Shown here in pieces: positions 17,910 to 28,250 of a DNA stretch of 64,000 nucleotides. The stretch comes from Sphingomonadales bacterium 32-65-25. Lineage in GTDB: Bacteria; Pseudomonadota; Alphaproteobacteria; Sphingomonadales; Sphingomonadaceae. The stretch lies in contig NCEU01000001.1 in the NCBI GenBank assembly GCA_002280855.1, forward strand, positions 248,001 through 312,000, written 5' to 3'. The notes under the pieces were generated by a model. The model was not told the origin of the DNA and made no database searches. It worked only from the letters and a program-made list of their open reading frames with translations. Every line of letters starts with the position of its first letter. Position 1 is the first letter of the stretch. The position numbers and the translations under genes are program-made.

Positions 17910-20306
17910 TCAGTAGATACCGCCTTCGGATTCCAGGAATTCGGCATCCGAACGGATCGGGCCTTGGGAACGGCGGTCGAACAGATCGGCGGCGCGGTTG
18001 ATGCGGCGCGGCTCACTGTCAGGCTTGAACGCCTCCCAGATCACCACCGGGCGGTATCCGGGATCGGGCCACACGCCAAACACGCGCTTGCCCGAACGCC
18101 GGTCGACGCGGACCATGCGCACCCCTGGCGGGATGGCGAACGGCAAGGTTGGCCAATCCTTCAGGGCCACCTGCCCCCATTGCCGCCAGATCGGCGCCGC
18201 CGTGGTGCCACCCTGGGCATAGCCACCCAAACTGCGCGGCTGGTCATAGCCCAGATAGAGGCCGGCCACGACATCCTGGGTGCCGCCGACGAACCACACA
18301 TCATTGGGGCCGTTGGTGGTGCCGGTCTTGCCCGCAAGCGGGCGATTGAGCGGCAGCAGCGCCGTGCCGGTGCCACGCTGGATCACGCCCTCCATCACGT
18401 GCAGGATCTGAAAAGCGGTGCGCGCATCCATCACCTGCTCGATGCGGCCCTGCGGGCGCGGCATCGGCCCGCCGTTCCAATCAGGCGCGTTGCAGCCGGG
18501 GCAGCCGCGATTGTCGCGCCGCCAGATGACCTTGCCGGTGCGATCCTGCACATAATCGATCAGACCGGGTTCCAGCTTGCGGCCCTGGTTGAAGATCTGG
18601 GCATAAGCATTGGTGAGCTTCATCACCGTGGTTTCACCCGCCCCCAGCGCGATCGACAGCACCGGCTGATACTCACCCACGCCCAGCGCCTTGGCCTGTG
18701 TCACGATGCGATCCATGCCGGTGGCATCGGCAATGCGCACCGTCATCAGGTTGCGCGACTGTTCGAGGCCCCAGCGCAGCGTCTGCGGGCCAGCGCTGCG
18801 CATATTGTTGAAGTTCCTGAAGCATTTCGTGCCCAGCAGTTTCGTCTGGAACACGCAGTAGGAACCATCGACCACGATGCTTGCAGGGGTGAAGCCATTG
18901 TCCATCGCGGTCGCATAAACGATCGGCTTGAAGGTCGATCCCGGCTGGCGATTGGCCTGGGTGGCGCGGTTGAAGGCCTGGGCGCGGGCATCGAAGCCGC
19001 CCACCATCGCCCGCACGCGGCCCGTCGCCACCTCTTCCGCCACGAAGCCGCCCGAAATCTCCGGCGGCTGCCGCAGCGCCCAACCGGCAGGCGTGCGGGC
19101 AACGGCAATCACATCACCGGGGCGCAACACCTGTGCGGCCGAACGGTTGGAGCCGCGATAGGGCCGCGCGGCGTTGCGGCCCGGCAGCGTGCCACTGCTG
19201 CCATCAGTGAACCCGATGCTGCTGTCGTTGCCCTGCTTGGCCAACACCACCGCCTTGGCCCATTGGCGATAGCCCAGCGCCACCGGTGTGCCGGAAAGGC
19301 GCCCGGGCCAGCCATCACCCATTTCGATGCGCGCCACTGGCCCACGCCACGGGCGGCCGGCTTCATAACGGGTCATGCCATCGCGCATCGCCTGTTCGGC
19401 AGCAGCCTGCATCAGCGGATCGAGCGAGGTGCGAATCCAGAGCCCGCCGCCATAGACACTGTTGGGGCCGTTTTCCTGCGCTTCACCGAATTGCGCGATC
19501 AGGGTGCGGCGCACATCCTCGATGAAATAATCGTCGCGCGGGCGCGGCAGGGCGCGATTGGGAATGGCGTCCAGCGGGCTGGCGGTGGCGGCGGCGCGTT
19601 CAGCTTCGGTGATGAATTCATTGGCCGCCATCTGGCGCAGCACATAATCACGCCGGCCCAGCGCGCGGTCACGGCGGCGGATGGGATCATAAGTGGAAGG
19701 CGCCTTGGGCAATATGGCCATGAACGCCATCTGCGCCAGATCGAGCCCGTCGACCGATTTGCCGAAATAGGCCTGGGCAGCGGCTTCCACGCCATAAGCG
19801 TTGCGGCCCAGGAATATCTGGTTGAGGTAGATTTCCAGGATCTGCTGCTTTGACAGTGCCGCTTCCAATCGGCGGGCGAGGATCGCTTCCCTGATCTTGC
19901 GCCACAAGCTGACTTCGTTGCCAACCAGGCTCTTGGCCACCTGCTGGGTGATGGTGGAGGCGCCGACCGGACGTGCATCGGAAAACAGCGATTCGATGTT
20001 GGTGAACACCGCCGAAACGATGCCCAGCCAATCGATGCCGCCATGTTCGAAGAAGGTCTTGTCTTCAGCGGCGATATAGGCCTGCACCAGGCGCGGCGGC
20101 AGTTCGGCATAGGGCACGAAGATGCGGCGTTCGCGGGTGTAACTGGTGACGATCGCACCATTCACGTCGCGCACGGTCGACGGCAGCGCCGGGGTGAAGC
20201 TGGCCAGTTCGGCCTCGCTCGGCAGGCCCTTGGTCGCTTGCCAATAGAAGGCACCGGCCAGCAGCAGCGGCAAGCCAATCAGCAACAGGAGGCGATTGCG
20301 GGTCAC
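17910..20306 (-). CDS. mrcA: Penicillin-binding protein 1A, bifunctional transglycosylase/transpeptidase
   Basis: A 798-residue class-A PBP that polymerises and cross-links peptidoglycan in the periplasm, anchored by one N-terminal helix (residues 5-22). The GT51 catalytic glutamate is Glu81 in EDKTFFEHGG, followed by ASTITQQVAKSL and the KIREAILARRLE segment. The transpeptidase has SxxK in PGSTFKP (around residue 455), SRN, and KTGTTN near residue 660. An OB-like insert between the two domains (about 320-420) is typical of PBP1A. It lies between the amidase gene (37 bp upstream) and prfB, an arrangement widespread in alphaproteobacteria. Confidence 0.94.
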   Translation of the reverse strand: MTRNRLLLLIGLPLLLAGAFYWQATKGLPSEAELASFTPALPSTVRDVNGAIVTSYTRERRIFVPYAELPPRLVQAYIAAEDKTFFEHGGIDWLGIVSAVFTNIESLFSDARPVGASTITQQVAKSLVGNEVSLWRKIREAILARRLEAALSKQQILEIYLNQIFLGRNAYGVEAAAQAYFGKSVDGLDLAQMAFMAILPKAPSTYDPIRRRDRALGRRDYVLRQMAANEFITEAERAAATASPLDAIPNRALPRPRDDYFIEDVRRTLIAQFGEAQENGPNSVYGGGLWIRTSLDPLMQAAAEQAMRDGMTRYEAGRPWRGPVARIEMGDGWPGRLSGTPVALGYRQWAKAVVLAKQGNDSSIGFTDGSSGTLPGRNAARPYRGSNRSAAQVLRPGDVIAVARTPAGWALRQPPEISGGFVAEEVATGRVRAMVGGFDARAQAFNRATQANRQPGSTFKPIVYATAMDNGFTPASIVVDGSYCVFQTKLLGTKCFRNFNNMRSAGPQTLRWGLEQSRNLMTVRIADATGMDRIVTQAKALGVGEYQPVLSIALGAGETTVMKLTNAYAQIFNQGRKLEPGLIDYVQDRTGKVIWRRDNRGCPGCNAPDWNGGPMPRPQGRIEQVMDARTAFQILHVMEGVIQRGTGTALLPLNRPLAGKTGTTNGPNDVWFVGGTQDVVAGLYLGYDQPRSLGGYAQGGTTAAPIWRQWGQVALKDWPTLPFAIPPGVRMVRVDRRSGKRVFGVWPDPGYRPVVIWEAFKPDSEPRRINRAADLFDRRSQGPIRSDAEFLESEGGIY

Positions 20307-20343
20307 GGTTGGAGGGATAGCGGCGGCAGGCGGTGCTGGGAAG

Positions 20344-21657
20344 TCACTTGCCGGTCAGATGGCGTTCGATGGCGCGGGCGATGCCGCGGGCCATGCGGCG
20401 ACGGCCATCACCGGAAAAAAGCCGATCGGCATCATCCTTGTTGGTGACATAGCCGGTTTCGAGCAGCACGGAGGGCACATCCGGGGCCTTCAGCACGACA
20501 AAGGCTGCGAAATGGTGGAACTGGCCGCGAAAGCCCACCTCCTGCTCCTCCAACCCGTTCTGCAGAGTTTCAGCAAACAGCACCGAGACATTGTTGGTGG
20601 CGCGCCGGGCGAGATCGACCATGATCTCCCCCACTTCCGGCGCTTCGACGCCCAGATTGACGCCGCCGATGATGTCCGCCTTGTTTTCGCGGGCGGCCAG
20701 CCGCTCGGCAATGGCGTCACTGGCCACGGCAGACAGGGTATAAACCGAAGCGCCGCGGGCCTTTTCGTTGGCGGCGGCGTCGGCATGGATGGAGATGAAC
20801 AGATCGGCTCGGGCATCACGCGCGATGCGGACTCGGCCACCCAGCGGGATGAAGCGGTCCTCATCGCGGGTCAACTTCACCCGCACCCGGCCACGTTCCC
20901 GCAGGATCCGGGCCGCCTCGCGGGCAATGGCCAGCGTGATATCTTTCTCATAACCGCCCGTCACCGCAATGGCGCCGACATCCTTGCCGCCATGGCCGGC
21001 ATCGATGACCACCAGCGGCTTGCCGCCGGATCGGGACTTGACGCCGCTGCGGGTGGCCGACGGTTCGGCGGCTGGACTGGGTGCAGAAGGAGGTGGTTCG
21101 GCCGGCGCTGACGGTTTCTCTGCCGGCTTTGCAGCATCGGGGAGCGGTCGGCCAAAATCGGTCGGCAGGCTGAAGCTGCCCGTCGCTGGGGTGGGCGGTG
21201 GCGGCGGGCCGTCACTGCGCAGCAACGGCAAGGGCCGACGGCCACGCGCCACGGTGGCAGCAAACACATCAGGAGGGGCGCGTTCGAGCACCAACGTGAC
21301 CTGGTTGCCCTGTGCCCGCGCCTCCCGAATGATCACCGGCGCTTTCAGATCGATCACAAGTCGCGCCGTACCGGGCGCAAACATGGCGGCGCGCAGATTG
21401 GAAACGCTGTTGGTGCCGCTCGCCGAAAGCCCCGGTTCCACCACGCCAACAAAATCCACCACCAGCCGGAACGGATCGCTCAACGCAAAGGATTGCGCCG
21501 CCGGCAACGGCCCATCGGCGGTGACGATGACGCGGCCCGGCTGGCTTTCCAGCGCGATGATACGCGCCGCCCACAGCGGAGCAGCCCACAACAGGCACAG
21601 GATCAACAAGAGGCGACGCACGAGGTCTTGGATACGGCGACCCCGACGGCGGAGCAA
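20344..21657 (-). CDS. amiC: N-acetylmuramoyl-L-alanine amidase with AMIN domain (AmiC-type)
   Basis: A 437-residue periplasmic zinc amidase that cuts the bond between MurNAc and L-Ala, used in daughter-cell separation. A basic start and hydrophobic segment (residues 14-30) form the export signal. An AMIN septum-targeting domain spans about 30-135, a Pro/Ala/Ser-rich linker about 165-210, and Amidase_3 about 215-432. Zinc-ligand motifs are VIDAGHGGKD, the Glu in the following helix (AIAREAARIL) and SIHADAAAN; the catalytic glutamate is in LLETGYVTNKDD. Only two bases separate its start from the eno stop, so it is probably co-transcribed with eno. Confidence 0.92.
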   Translation of the reverse strand: MLRRRGRRIQDLVRRLLLILCLLWAAPLWAARIIALESQPGRVIVTADGPLPAAQSFALSDPFRLVVDFVGVVEPGLSASGTNSVSNLRAAMFAPGTARLVIDLKAPVIIREARAQGNQVTLVLERAPPDVFAATVARGRRPLPLLRSDGPPPPPTPATGSFSLPTDFGRPLPDAAKPAEKPSAPAEPPPSAPSPAAEPSATRSGVKSRSGGKPLVVIDAGHGGKDVGAIAVTGGYEKDITLAIAREAARILRERGRVRVKLTRDEDRFIPLGGRVRIARDARADLFISIHADAAANEKARGASVYTLSAVASDAIAERLAARENKADIIGGVNLGVEAPEVGEIMVDLARRATNNVSVLFAETLQNGLEEQEVGFRGQFHHFAAFVVLKAPDVPSVLLETGYVTNKDDADRLFSGDGRRRMARGIARAIERHLTGK

Positions 21658-21659
21658 CC

Positions 21660-23874
<2,215 letters not shown>

Positions 23875-23878
<4 letters not shown>

Positions 23879-24372
23879 CCGAGACCGCCACCATCGAGGA
23901 CCTGGCCCGCGCAGCCGATGATGCCGGCGCATCGCTGGTTGATGAGGTCAATAACCTGGCCGACCGTCTCACCCCGCGCCGGATGGTGGATGAGGCGTTG
24001 ACCGTGGTGAAAGCGCGCGGCTCTGATCTGGCCCGAGATGCCAGCAATGTGGTGAAGGCGCACCCGGTGGCCACCGGTGCGGCCGTCGCCGCCATCGGCC
24101 TGGCGCTCTATGCCGGCAACCGCATTTCCAAGGCCGAGATCGATCTGGGCCATGATCTGGACGATTACAGCGATTATGAAGACAGCGCGCTGACGGCCGC
24201 CGCCACGGACGGCGACGTGGGCGACGACGCCCGTGCGCTGGTGCAGGACAATCCGGTGATCGCGATTCTCGCCGGCATTGCCGCGGGCGCGGCGCTGGCG
24301 CTGCTGTTCCCGACCAGCACGGCCGAAAAGCGCAGCCTGGGTGCATTGGCCCGGCGGCTGACGAGCCGTTGA
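23875..24372 (+). CDS. Second DUF883-like membrane protein with two tail-like segments
   Basis: A 165-residue acidic protein coupled by ATGA overlap to the YqjE-like gene. It carries two glycine/alanine-rich membrane segments, each introduced by a short polar-proline motif: 'VVKAHPVATGAAVAAIGLAL' (about 60-80) and 'VQDNPVIAILAGIAAGAALA' (about 122-142). These resemble the C-terminal anchor of the YqjD-like gene two positions upstream, as if the anchor were doubled. The stretch between is strongly acidic (DLGHDLDDYSDYEDS). The family is uncertain; association with DUF883 rests on these motifs and the operon. Confidence 0.6.
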
Positions 24373-24409
24373 TGCTGGGTTCAGGCGACTCCGGCCACAG
24401 CTTCCAACC

Positions 24410-25045
24410 ATGAAACATCTGATCCTGATCACGGCCGCGCTCAGCGCTGCTTTGCCCGCCCTTCCTGCCGCCGCCCAGGTCGGCACGGCCACCGCTGCTA
24501 ACCCCGGCGATCCGGCCGCCCGCCCATTCATCGAGGGCATGATCGGCGAAGGCTTTGGCGTGCTGCGCGACAAATCACTGAGCAAGGCCGCCGCACGGGC
24601 GAAATTCCGTGCCATCCTGACGAAGAATGTCGCGCTGGATGATATCGGCATGCGCCTGATCCGCCGCCAGAAGGCGACGCTTTCGCCGGCCCAGCTGGAC
24701 GCCTATCGCGCCGCCTTTCCGGAATTCGTGCTGAATGCCTATGCGGATCGGCTTTATGATTATGCCGATGCAAAGGTTCAGGTGCAGCGCACGCTGGGCC
24801 GCGGGCCGTTCACGGAGGTTTATACCCGCGTCACCCGCCCCGGCGCCCAGCCGATTGATACAATCTGGCAGGTGAAATCGGGCGGCAGCAGGCTCATGGT
24901 CAACAATCTGGTGGTGGCCGGTGTGAACCTGTCGCTCACCCAGGAAGCGGACTTTGCCAGTTACATCAGCAAGAACGGTTTTGATGCACTGGTCACATTC
25001 ATGAAGAGTGCCAACGCCAAGAGCTTGGCGGTGAACGCGAAATAG
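24410..25045 (+). CDS. MlaC/Ttg2D-family phospholipid-binding periplasmic protein
   Basis: A 211-residue exported protein (signal peptide to about residue 22, cleavage after AAA) of the MlaC family, whose members shuttle phospholipids between the outer membrane and the MlaFEDB complex. Family traits are the helical N-terminal half (GFGVLRDKSLSKAAARAKFRAIL), the segment LIRRQKATLSPAQLDAYRAAFPEFVLNAYADRL, and the C-terminal strands (IDTIWQVKSGGSRLMVNNLVVAGVNL) ending in the typical SYISKNGFDALV. No mla permease genes are adjacent. Some members act in hopanoid traffic (HpnM-like), which cannot be excluded. Confidence 0.85.
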   Translation: MKHLILITAALSAALPALPAAAQVGTATAANPGDPAARPFIEGMIGEGFGVLRDKSLSKAAARAKFRAILTKNVALDDIGMRLIRRQKATLSPAQLDAYRAAFPEFVLNAYADRLYDYADAKVQVQRTLGRGPFTEVYTRVTRPGAQPIDTIWQVKSGGSRLMVNNLVVAGVNLSLTQEADFASYISKNGFDALVTFMKSANAKSLAVNAK

Positions 25046-25058
25046 CAAGCGGGGTGAC

Positions 25059-25640
25059 ATGACCAGCCGGATCGACATTCATCCCACCGCCTTCGTGCAC
25101 CCGTCGGCCCAGATCTATGGCCATGTCTCCATCGGACCGCACGCCAGCATCTGGTGCAACGCTGTGATCCGCGCCGAAACCGCCCATGTCGAAATCCACG
25201 AAGGCGCCAATATCCAGGATTTCGTCATGATCCACACCGATCCGGGCAAGCCGGTGGTGGTGGGTGCCTACACCAGCGTGACCCACCATGTGACGCTGCA
25301 CGGTTGCCAGGTTGGCGATCACTGCCTGATCGGCATCAACGCCACGGTCTATAACGGCGCACAGGTGGGCAGTGGCTCCATCGTGGGCCAGCATGCCTAT
25401 TTGAAGGATCGGTTTGAGGCGCCGGAGAACAGCATCATTGTCGGCAGCCCAGCCAAGGTGATCGCCACCCGCAACAACCGCCTGCCCAACCGCATCAACG
25501 CCGAATTCTACATGCGCAATGCCGAATGCTACCGCGTCGGCAATCACCGTGCCTGGGCCGGGCCGGATTTCGAGGCCTGGTTTGCCGCCACCATGCAGCG
25601 CTTGCAGGGCGAGTATGCACAAGCCACCACTGGCGCGTAG
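25059..25640 (+). CDS. Gamma-carbonic-anhydrase-like hexapeptide-repeat protein
   Basis: A 193-residue left-handed beta-helix protein (LbetaH) of the gamma-carbonic-anhydrase/YrdA-PaaY group. Hexapeptide repeats run from about residue 8 to 140 (for example IYGHVSIGPHASIWCNAVIR, VGAYTSVTHHVTLHGCQVGD, QVGSGSIVGQHAYLKD). Candidate metal histidines are His63 region (MIHTD) and those in THHVTLH. The carbonic-anhydrase activity of this branch is often weak or untested, so it is annotated by family only. It begins 13 bases after the MlaC-like gene and may be co-transcribed with it. Confidence 0.85.
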   Translation: MTSRIDIHPTAFVHPSAQIYGHVSIGPHASIWCNAVIRAETAHVEIHEGANIQDFVMIHTDPGKPVVVGAYTSVTHHVTLHGCQVGDHCLIGINATVYNGAQVGSGSIVGQHAYLKDRFEAPENSIIVGSPAKVIATRNNRLPNRINAEFYMRNAECYRVGNHRAWAGPDFEAWFAATMQRLQGEYAQATTGA

Positions 25641-25665
25641 CTGAGTCTGCGGTTAGACGCCGCGC

Positions 25666-25878
25666 ATGAGCAAATTGCATCTGGTTTTTGGTGGCCGCGT
25701 GGCCGATCCGCAGGGCGTCGATTTCATCGATCCGGCCAATCTCGACGTTGTCGGCGTCTTTCCCGATTTCAAGAGCGCGGAGACCGCCTGGCGCTCTGCC
25801 GCCCAACGCACGGTGGACGATGCGACGATGAAATATGTCGTCGTCCACCTGCACAGGTTGCTGCAGCCCGGCAGCTGA
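25666..25878 (+). CDS. DUF4170-family small protein
   Basis: A 70-residue protein matching the pattern I know of DUF4170 proteins of alphaproteobacteria: LHLVFGGRV at the start, 'DVVGVFPDFKSAETAWRSAAQRTVDDA' in the middle and 'MKYVVVHLHRLL' at the end. There is no signal peptide or membrane helix, so it is probably cytosolic. No biochemical role is known to me. It lies 25 bases after the hexapeptide-repeat gene in the same direction. Confidence 0.82.
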   Translation: MSKLHLVFGGRVADPQGVDFIDPANLDVVGVFPDFKSAETAWRSAAQRTVDDATMKYVVVHLHRLLQPGS

Positions 25879-25957
25879 GCCCGTTCACTCCCCTTCCATA
25901 AGGGAGGCTGTCGCATGTCCCCTGCTGCCCTAAACTGGGCAGTGGGGAGAATAAGAC

Positions 25958-27523
25958 ATGCCGCAAGAGCTGAGCTTTGGTGCCATTCTCGAAACCGTGG
26001 TGGCCACGCTTGAACCGGCGCAGCCGGCGCTGGTGCATGGCGACACACGGCGCAGTTGGGGCGAAGTCGCCCAGCGCAGCGCCAGCTTGGCCGCCGCAAT
26101 GCTGGCAGGTGGTGCCGTGGCCGGGGATCGCTGTGCACTCCTCATGCGCAACAGCGCCGAATATGCCGAAGCCATGATCGCCTGCCTGCGGGCGCGGCTG
26201 GTGCATGTGAACGTCAACTACCGCTATACGGGCGAGGAGCTGTGGTACATCCTCGACAACAGCGATGCCGCCGTCTGCGTCTATGACGCCGAGTTCGCGC
26301 CGCTGGTGGATTCGATCCGCAGCCGGTTGCCCACCAAGGTGTGGATCCAACTGAGCGGCGACACGCCGGCCTTTGCGCAGGATTTCGAAGCCACAGCGAG
26401 CGCCGGCCACAGCCTGCCGCCGCAGGAACATCAACCCACCGACATGCTGTTCATCTACACCGGCGGCACCACGGGCCTGCCAAAGGGCGTGATGTGGGAT
26501 CAGGCAGCGCTGTGGGGCCTGATGAACCCCGGCGTGGAGCCGGCGCAGATCCATGATGTGGCGGCGCTCACGGCCGATCTGAAGGCCGGGGTGGGCCGCC
26601 GGAAGGCGCTGATCCTGCCGCCACTGATGCACGGCACCGGGCTGATCGTCGCGCTGGGCACATTGTGCCGGGGCGGCACGCTGGTCACCCTGCCCGGCGC
26701 CAACTTCGATCCAGGCGATGCCACCACCACCTGCGCACGCGAGGGCTGCGATTATGTGGTGATCGTCGGCGATGCCTTTGCCCGCCCGATCCTGAAAGCG
26801 CTGGACGCCGGCATTGGCAGCATTGGCACGGTAGAGATCATGATCTCGTCCGGCACCATGTGGTCGCCGGAGGTCAAGGCCGGGCTGCTGAACCATGCGC
26901 CGAACCTGATGATCGTGGATTCCCTCGGCTCTTCCGAAGGCCTCGGCCTCGGCGCCGCCGCCCAGACCAAGGACAATGCCGGCGCACCGACCAAGTTCAT
27001 GGCCGATGGCAACACGCTGATCATCGGTGATGACATGAAGCCGGTGCCGACCGGCACCATGGGCCGCATCGCGCGCGGGGGCCTGATTCCGCGCGGCTAC
27101 TGGAAAGATCCGGTGAAGAGCGCCGCGACCTTCCCGGAAATCGATGGCAAGCGCTATTCCATCCCTGGCGATTTCGCCATTATCGAGGAAGACGGCAGCT
27201 TCACCCTCTTGGGTCGCGGCAGTCAGTGCATCAACACCGGTGGCGAGAAGGTCTTCCCCGAAGAGGTGGAAGAAACACTGAAAACCCACGCCGCCATCGA
27301 TGATGCGCTGGTGTTCGGCCTGCCCGATGAAAAATGGGGCCAGTGCGTGACCGCCGTGGTGGAAGCCCATGCCCCGGTGGACGTGGAAGAACTGCGCGCC
27401 CACGTGCGCCAGCATCTGGCCGGCTACAAGACGCCCAAGACGGTGCACATTGTCAAAAAGGTGCCCCGCGCGCCCAACGGCAAGGCGGATTATGCCGCCG
27501 CCAAGGCGATGGTAGCAGGCTGA
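25958..27523 (+). CDS. AMP-dependent acyl-CoA synthetase (FadD3/long-chain-type)
   Basis: A 521-residue adenylate-forming ligase that activates a carboxylic acid to its CoA thioester. The ATP/AMP motif is FIYTGGTTGLPKGVMWD (about residues 163-180); further motifs are SLGSSEG, YSIPGDFAIIEEDGSFTLLGR and CINTGGEKVFPEEVEE. The catalytic lysine is in the C-terminal PNGKADY. Sequence style resembles ligases acting on long-chain or steroid side-chain acids, but the substrate cannot be set from the sequence. It stands alone, convergent with rpmE, with a shared terminator after it. Confidence 0.88.
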   Translation: MPQELSFGAILETVVATLEPAQPALVHGDTRRSWGEVAQRSASLAAAMLAGGAVAGDRCALLMRNSAEYAEAMIACLRARLVHVNVNYRYTGEELWYILDNSDAAVCVYDAEFAPLVDSIRSRLPTKVWIQLSGDTPAFAQDFEATASAGHSLPPQEHQPTDMLFIYTGGTTGLPKGVMWDQAALWGLMNPGVEPAQIHDVAALTADLKAGVGRRKALILPPLMHGTGLIVALGTLCRGGTLVTLPGANFDPGDATTTCAREGCDYVVIVGDAFARPILKALDAGIGSIGTVEIMISSGTMWSPEVKAGLLNHAPNLMIVDSLGSSEGLGLGAAAQTKDNAGAPTKFMADGNTLIIGDDMKPVPTGTMGRIARGGLIPRGYWKDPVKSAATFPEIDGKRYSIPGDFAIIEEDGSFTLLGRGSQCINTGGEKVFPEEVEETLKTHAAIDDALVFGLPDEKWGQCVTAVVEAHAPVDVEELRAHVRQHLAGYKTPKTVHIVKKVPRAPNGKADYAAAKAMVAG

Positions 27524-27528
27524 AACGA

Positions 27529-27558
27529 AAAAGGGCGGCCCCTGCGGACCGCCCTTTT
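27529..27558. terminator. Bidirectional terminator between the acyl-CoA ligase gene and rpmE
   Basis: AAAAGGGCGG (27529-27538) pairs perfectly with CCGCCCTTTT (27549-27558) around a 10-base loop. The A tract on one side and T tract on the other make it work on both strands, fitting two convergent genes whose stops lie 57 bp apart. Confidence 0.9.
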
Positions 27559-27580
27559 CACATCAGCTTGAACGGCTGAC

Positions 27581-27811
27581 TTATTTCTTGCCCAGACCAA
27601 AGCTGGCGAAACGCTTGTTGAAGCGTGCCACCTGGCCGCCGGCATCGAGCATGCGGCCGCTGCCACCGGTCCACGCCGGATGGCTGGTCGGATCGATTTC
27701 CAGGTTCATCGTGTCCCCTTCCTTCCCCCAGGTCGTGCGGGTCTGGTAGGTGGTGCCATCGGTCATCTTGACCGTGATGCTGTGGTAGGCGGGATGGATG
27801 CCGGACTTCAT
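27581..27811 (-). CDS. rpmE: Ribosomal protein bL31, cysteine-free form
   Basis: A 76-residue large-subunit protein beginning [19 protein letters not shown] and carrying the typical [13 protein letters not shown] segment. It lacks the four zinc-binding cysteines of the C+ L31 form; in bacteria with two paralogues the C- form replaces the zinc form under zinc starvation, whereas many alphaproteobacteria have only this type. The ATG at 27811 is the conserved start. Upstream, a divergent promoter region is shared with the cobalamin-riboswitch transcript. Confidence 0.95.
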   Translation of the reverse strand: MKSGIHPAYHSITVKMTDGTTYQTRTTWGKEGDTMNLEIDPTSHPAWTGGSGRMLDAGGQVARFNKRFASFGLGKK

Positions 27812-27866
27812 GATGGTTTCCTTCGGTGCGGACCGGTTCCGACCGGCCCTGGAAAATTGAACGCGC

Positions 27867-27895
27867 GGCATAGCGGCTTGACCGCCCGATTGCAA
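27867..27895 (-). promoter_or_regulatory. rpmE: Candidate rpmE promoter
   Basis: On the minus strand TTGCAA (27895-27890) and TATGCC (27872-27867) are separated by 17 bp, about 55 bp upstream of the rpmE start. It overlaps the oppositely directed btuB-leader promoter. Confidence 0.45.
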
Positions 27896-27906
27896 CAGGC
27901 GTAACC
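27878..27906 (+). promoter_or_regulatory. Candidate promoter of the cobalamin riboswitch-btu operon
   Basis: TTGACC (27878-27883) and GTAACC (27901-27906) are 17 bp apart, and the riboswitch begins about 10 bases further on. The -35 is good and the -10 weak. Confidence 0.45.
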
Positions 27907-27916
27907 CTGCTCCCGA

Positions 27917-28090
27917 ACGGTGCCCGCCTTCGCCGGCGGGAGAATAGGGAAGCCGGTGTGAATCCGGCGCTGTGCCCGCAACTGTAAGCGGCCAGCTGAT
28001 GCTTCACATGCCACTGGGCAACCGGGCCACCGGTTTTCTGGGAAGGCGAAGCACCAGCGCCATGAGCCGCAAGCCAGGAGACCTGCCGTT
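27917..28090 (+). ncRNA. Cobalamin (B12) riboswitch aptamer
   Basis: The order of conserved blocks matches the cobalamin riboswitch: GGTGCCC, then AGAATAGGGAA, then the GGTG-x-A-A-TCC core (GCCGGTGTGAATCCGGCGC), then TGCCCGCAACTGTAAGCGG, and the B12 box GCCAGGAGACCTGCC at 28073-28087. It lies in the 439 bp between rpmE and btuB and reads into btuB. In the known class adenosyl- or other cobalamins bind and reduce expression of uptake genes. It explains most of this gene-free stretch. Confidence 0.95.
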
Positions 28091-28177
28091 CCGTCCGTGG
28101 CCACCTGTGGCCGCTGGCGGTCGCCCCACGCCTGCCGGGACCAGCGGTGCGTGAGATGACAGAGCAGCGCGCCTGCC

Positions 28178-28241
28178 CTTTCGTTCGAGGTGACTTCATG
28201 TCGCTCACCTGTGCCCGGCGTCTGTCCGGGCCGAACGAAAG
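28178..28241 (+). promoter_or_regulatory. Probable expression-platform stem of the B12 riboswitch
   Basis: CTTTCGTTCG (28178-28187) pairs perfectly with CGAACGAAAG (28232-28241), ending nine bases before the btuB ATG at 28251. Inside lies a second stem (GCCCGG with CCGGGC, about 28213-28231). The stem would cover the only purine run (GAAAG) near the start. A strong GAGGTGA followed by ATG at 28198, in another frame, also lies inside. This looks like translational control, but is inferred. Confidence 0.5.
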
Positions 28242-28250
28242 TCCGTGTCC

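Noticed and set aside
17771-18016. Separate small minus-strand gene of 81 codons upstream of the main prfB frame
   Set aside because: Its last 23 codons are the first frame of prfB ending at the recoding TGA; the part upstream of 17842 overlaps the PBP1A 3' end and has no homology.
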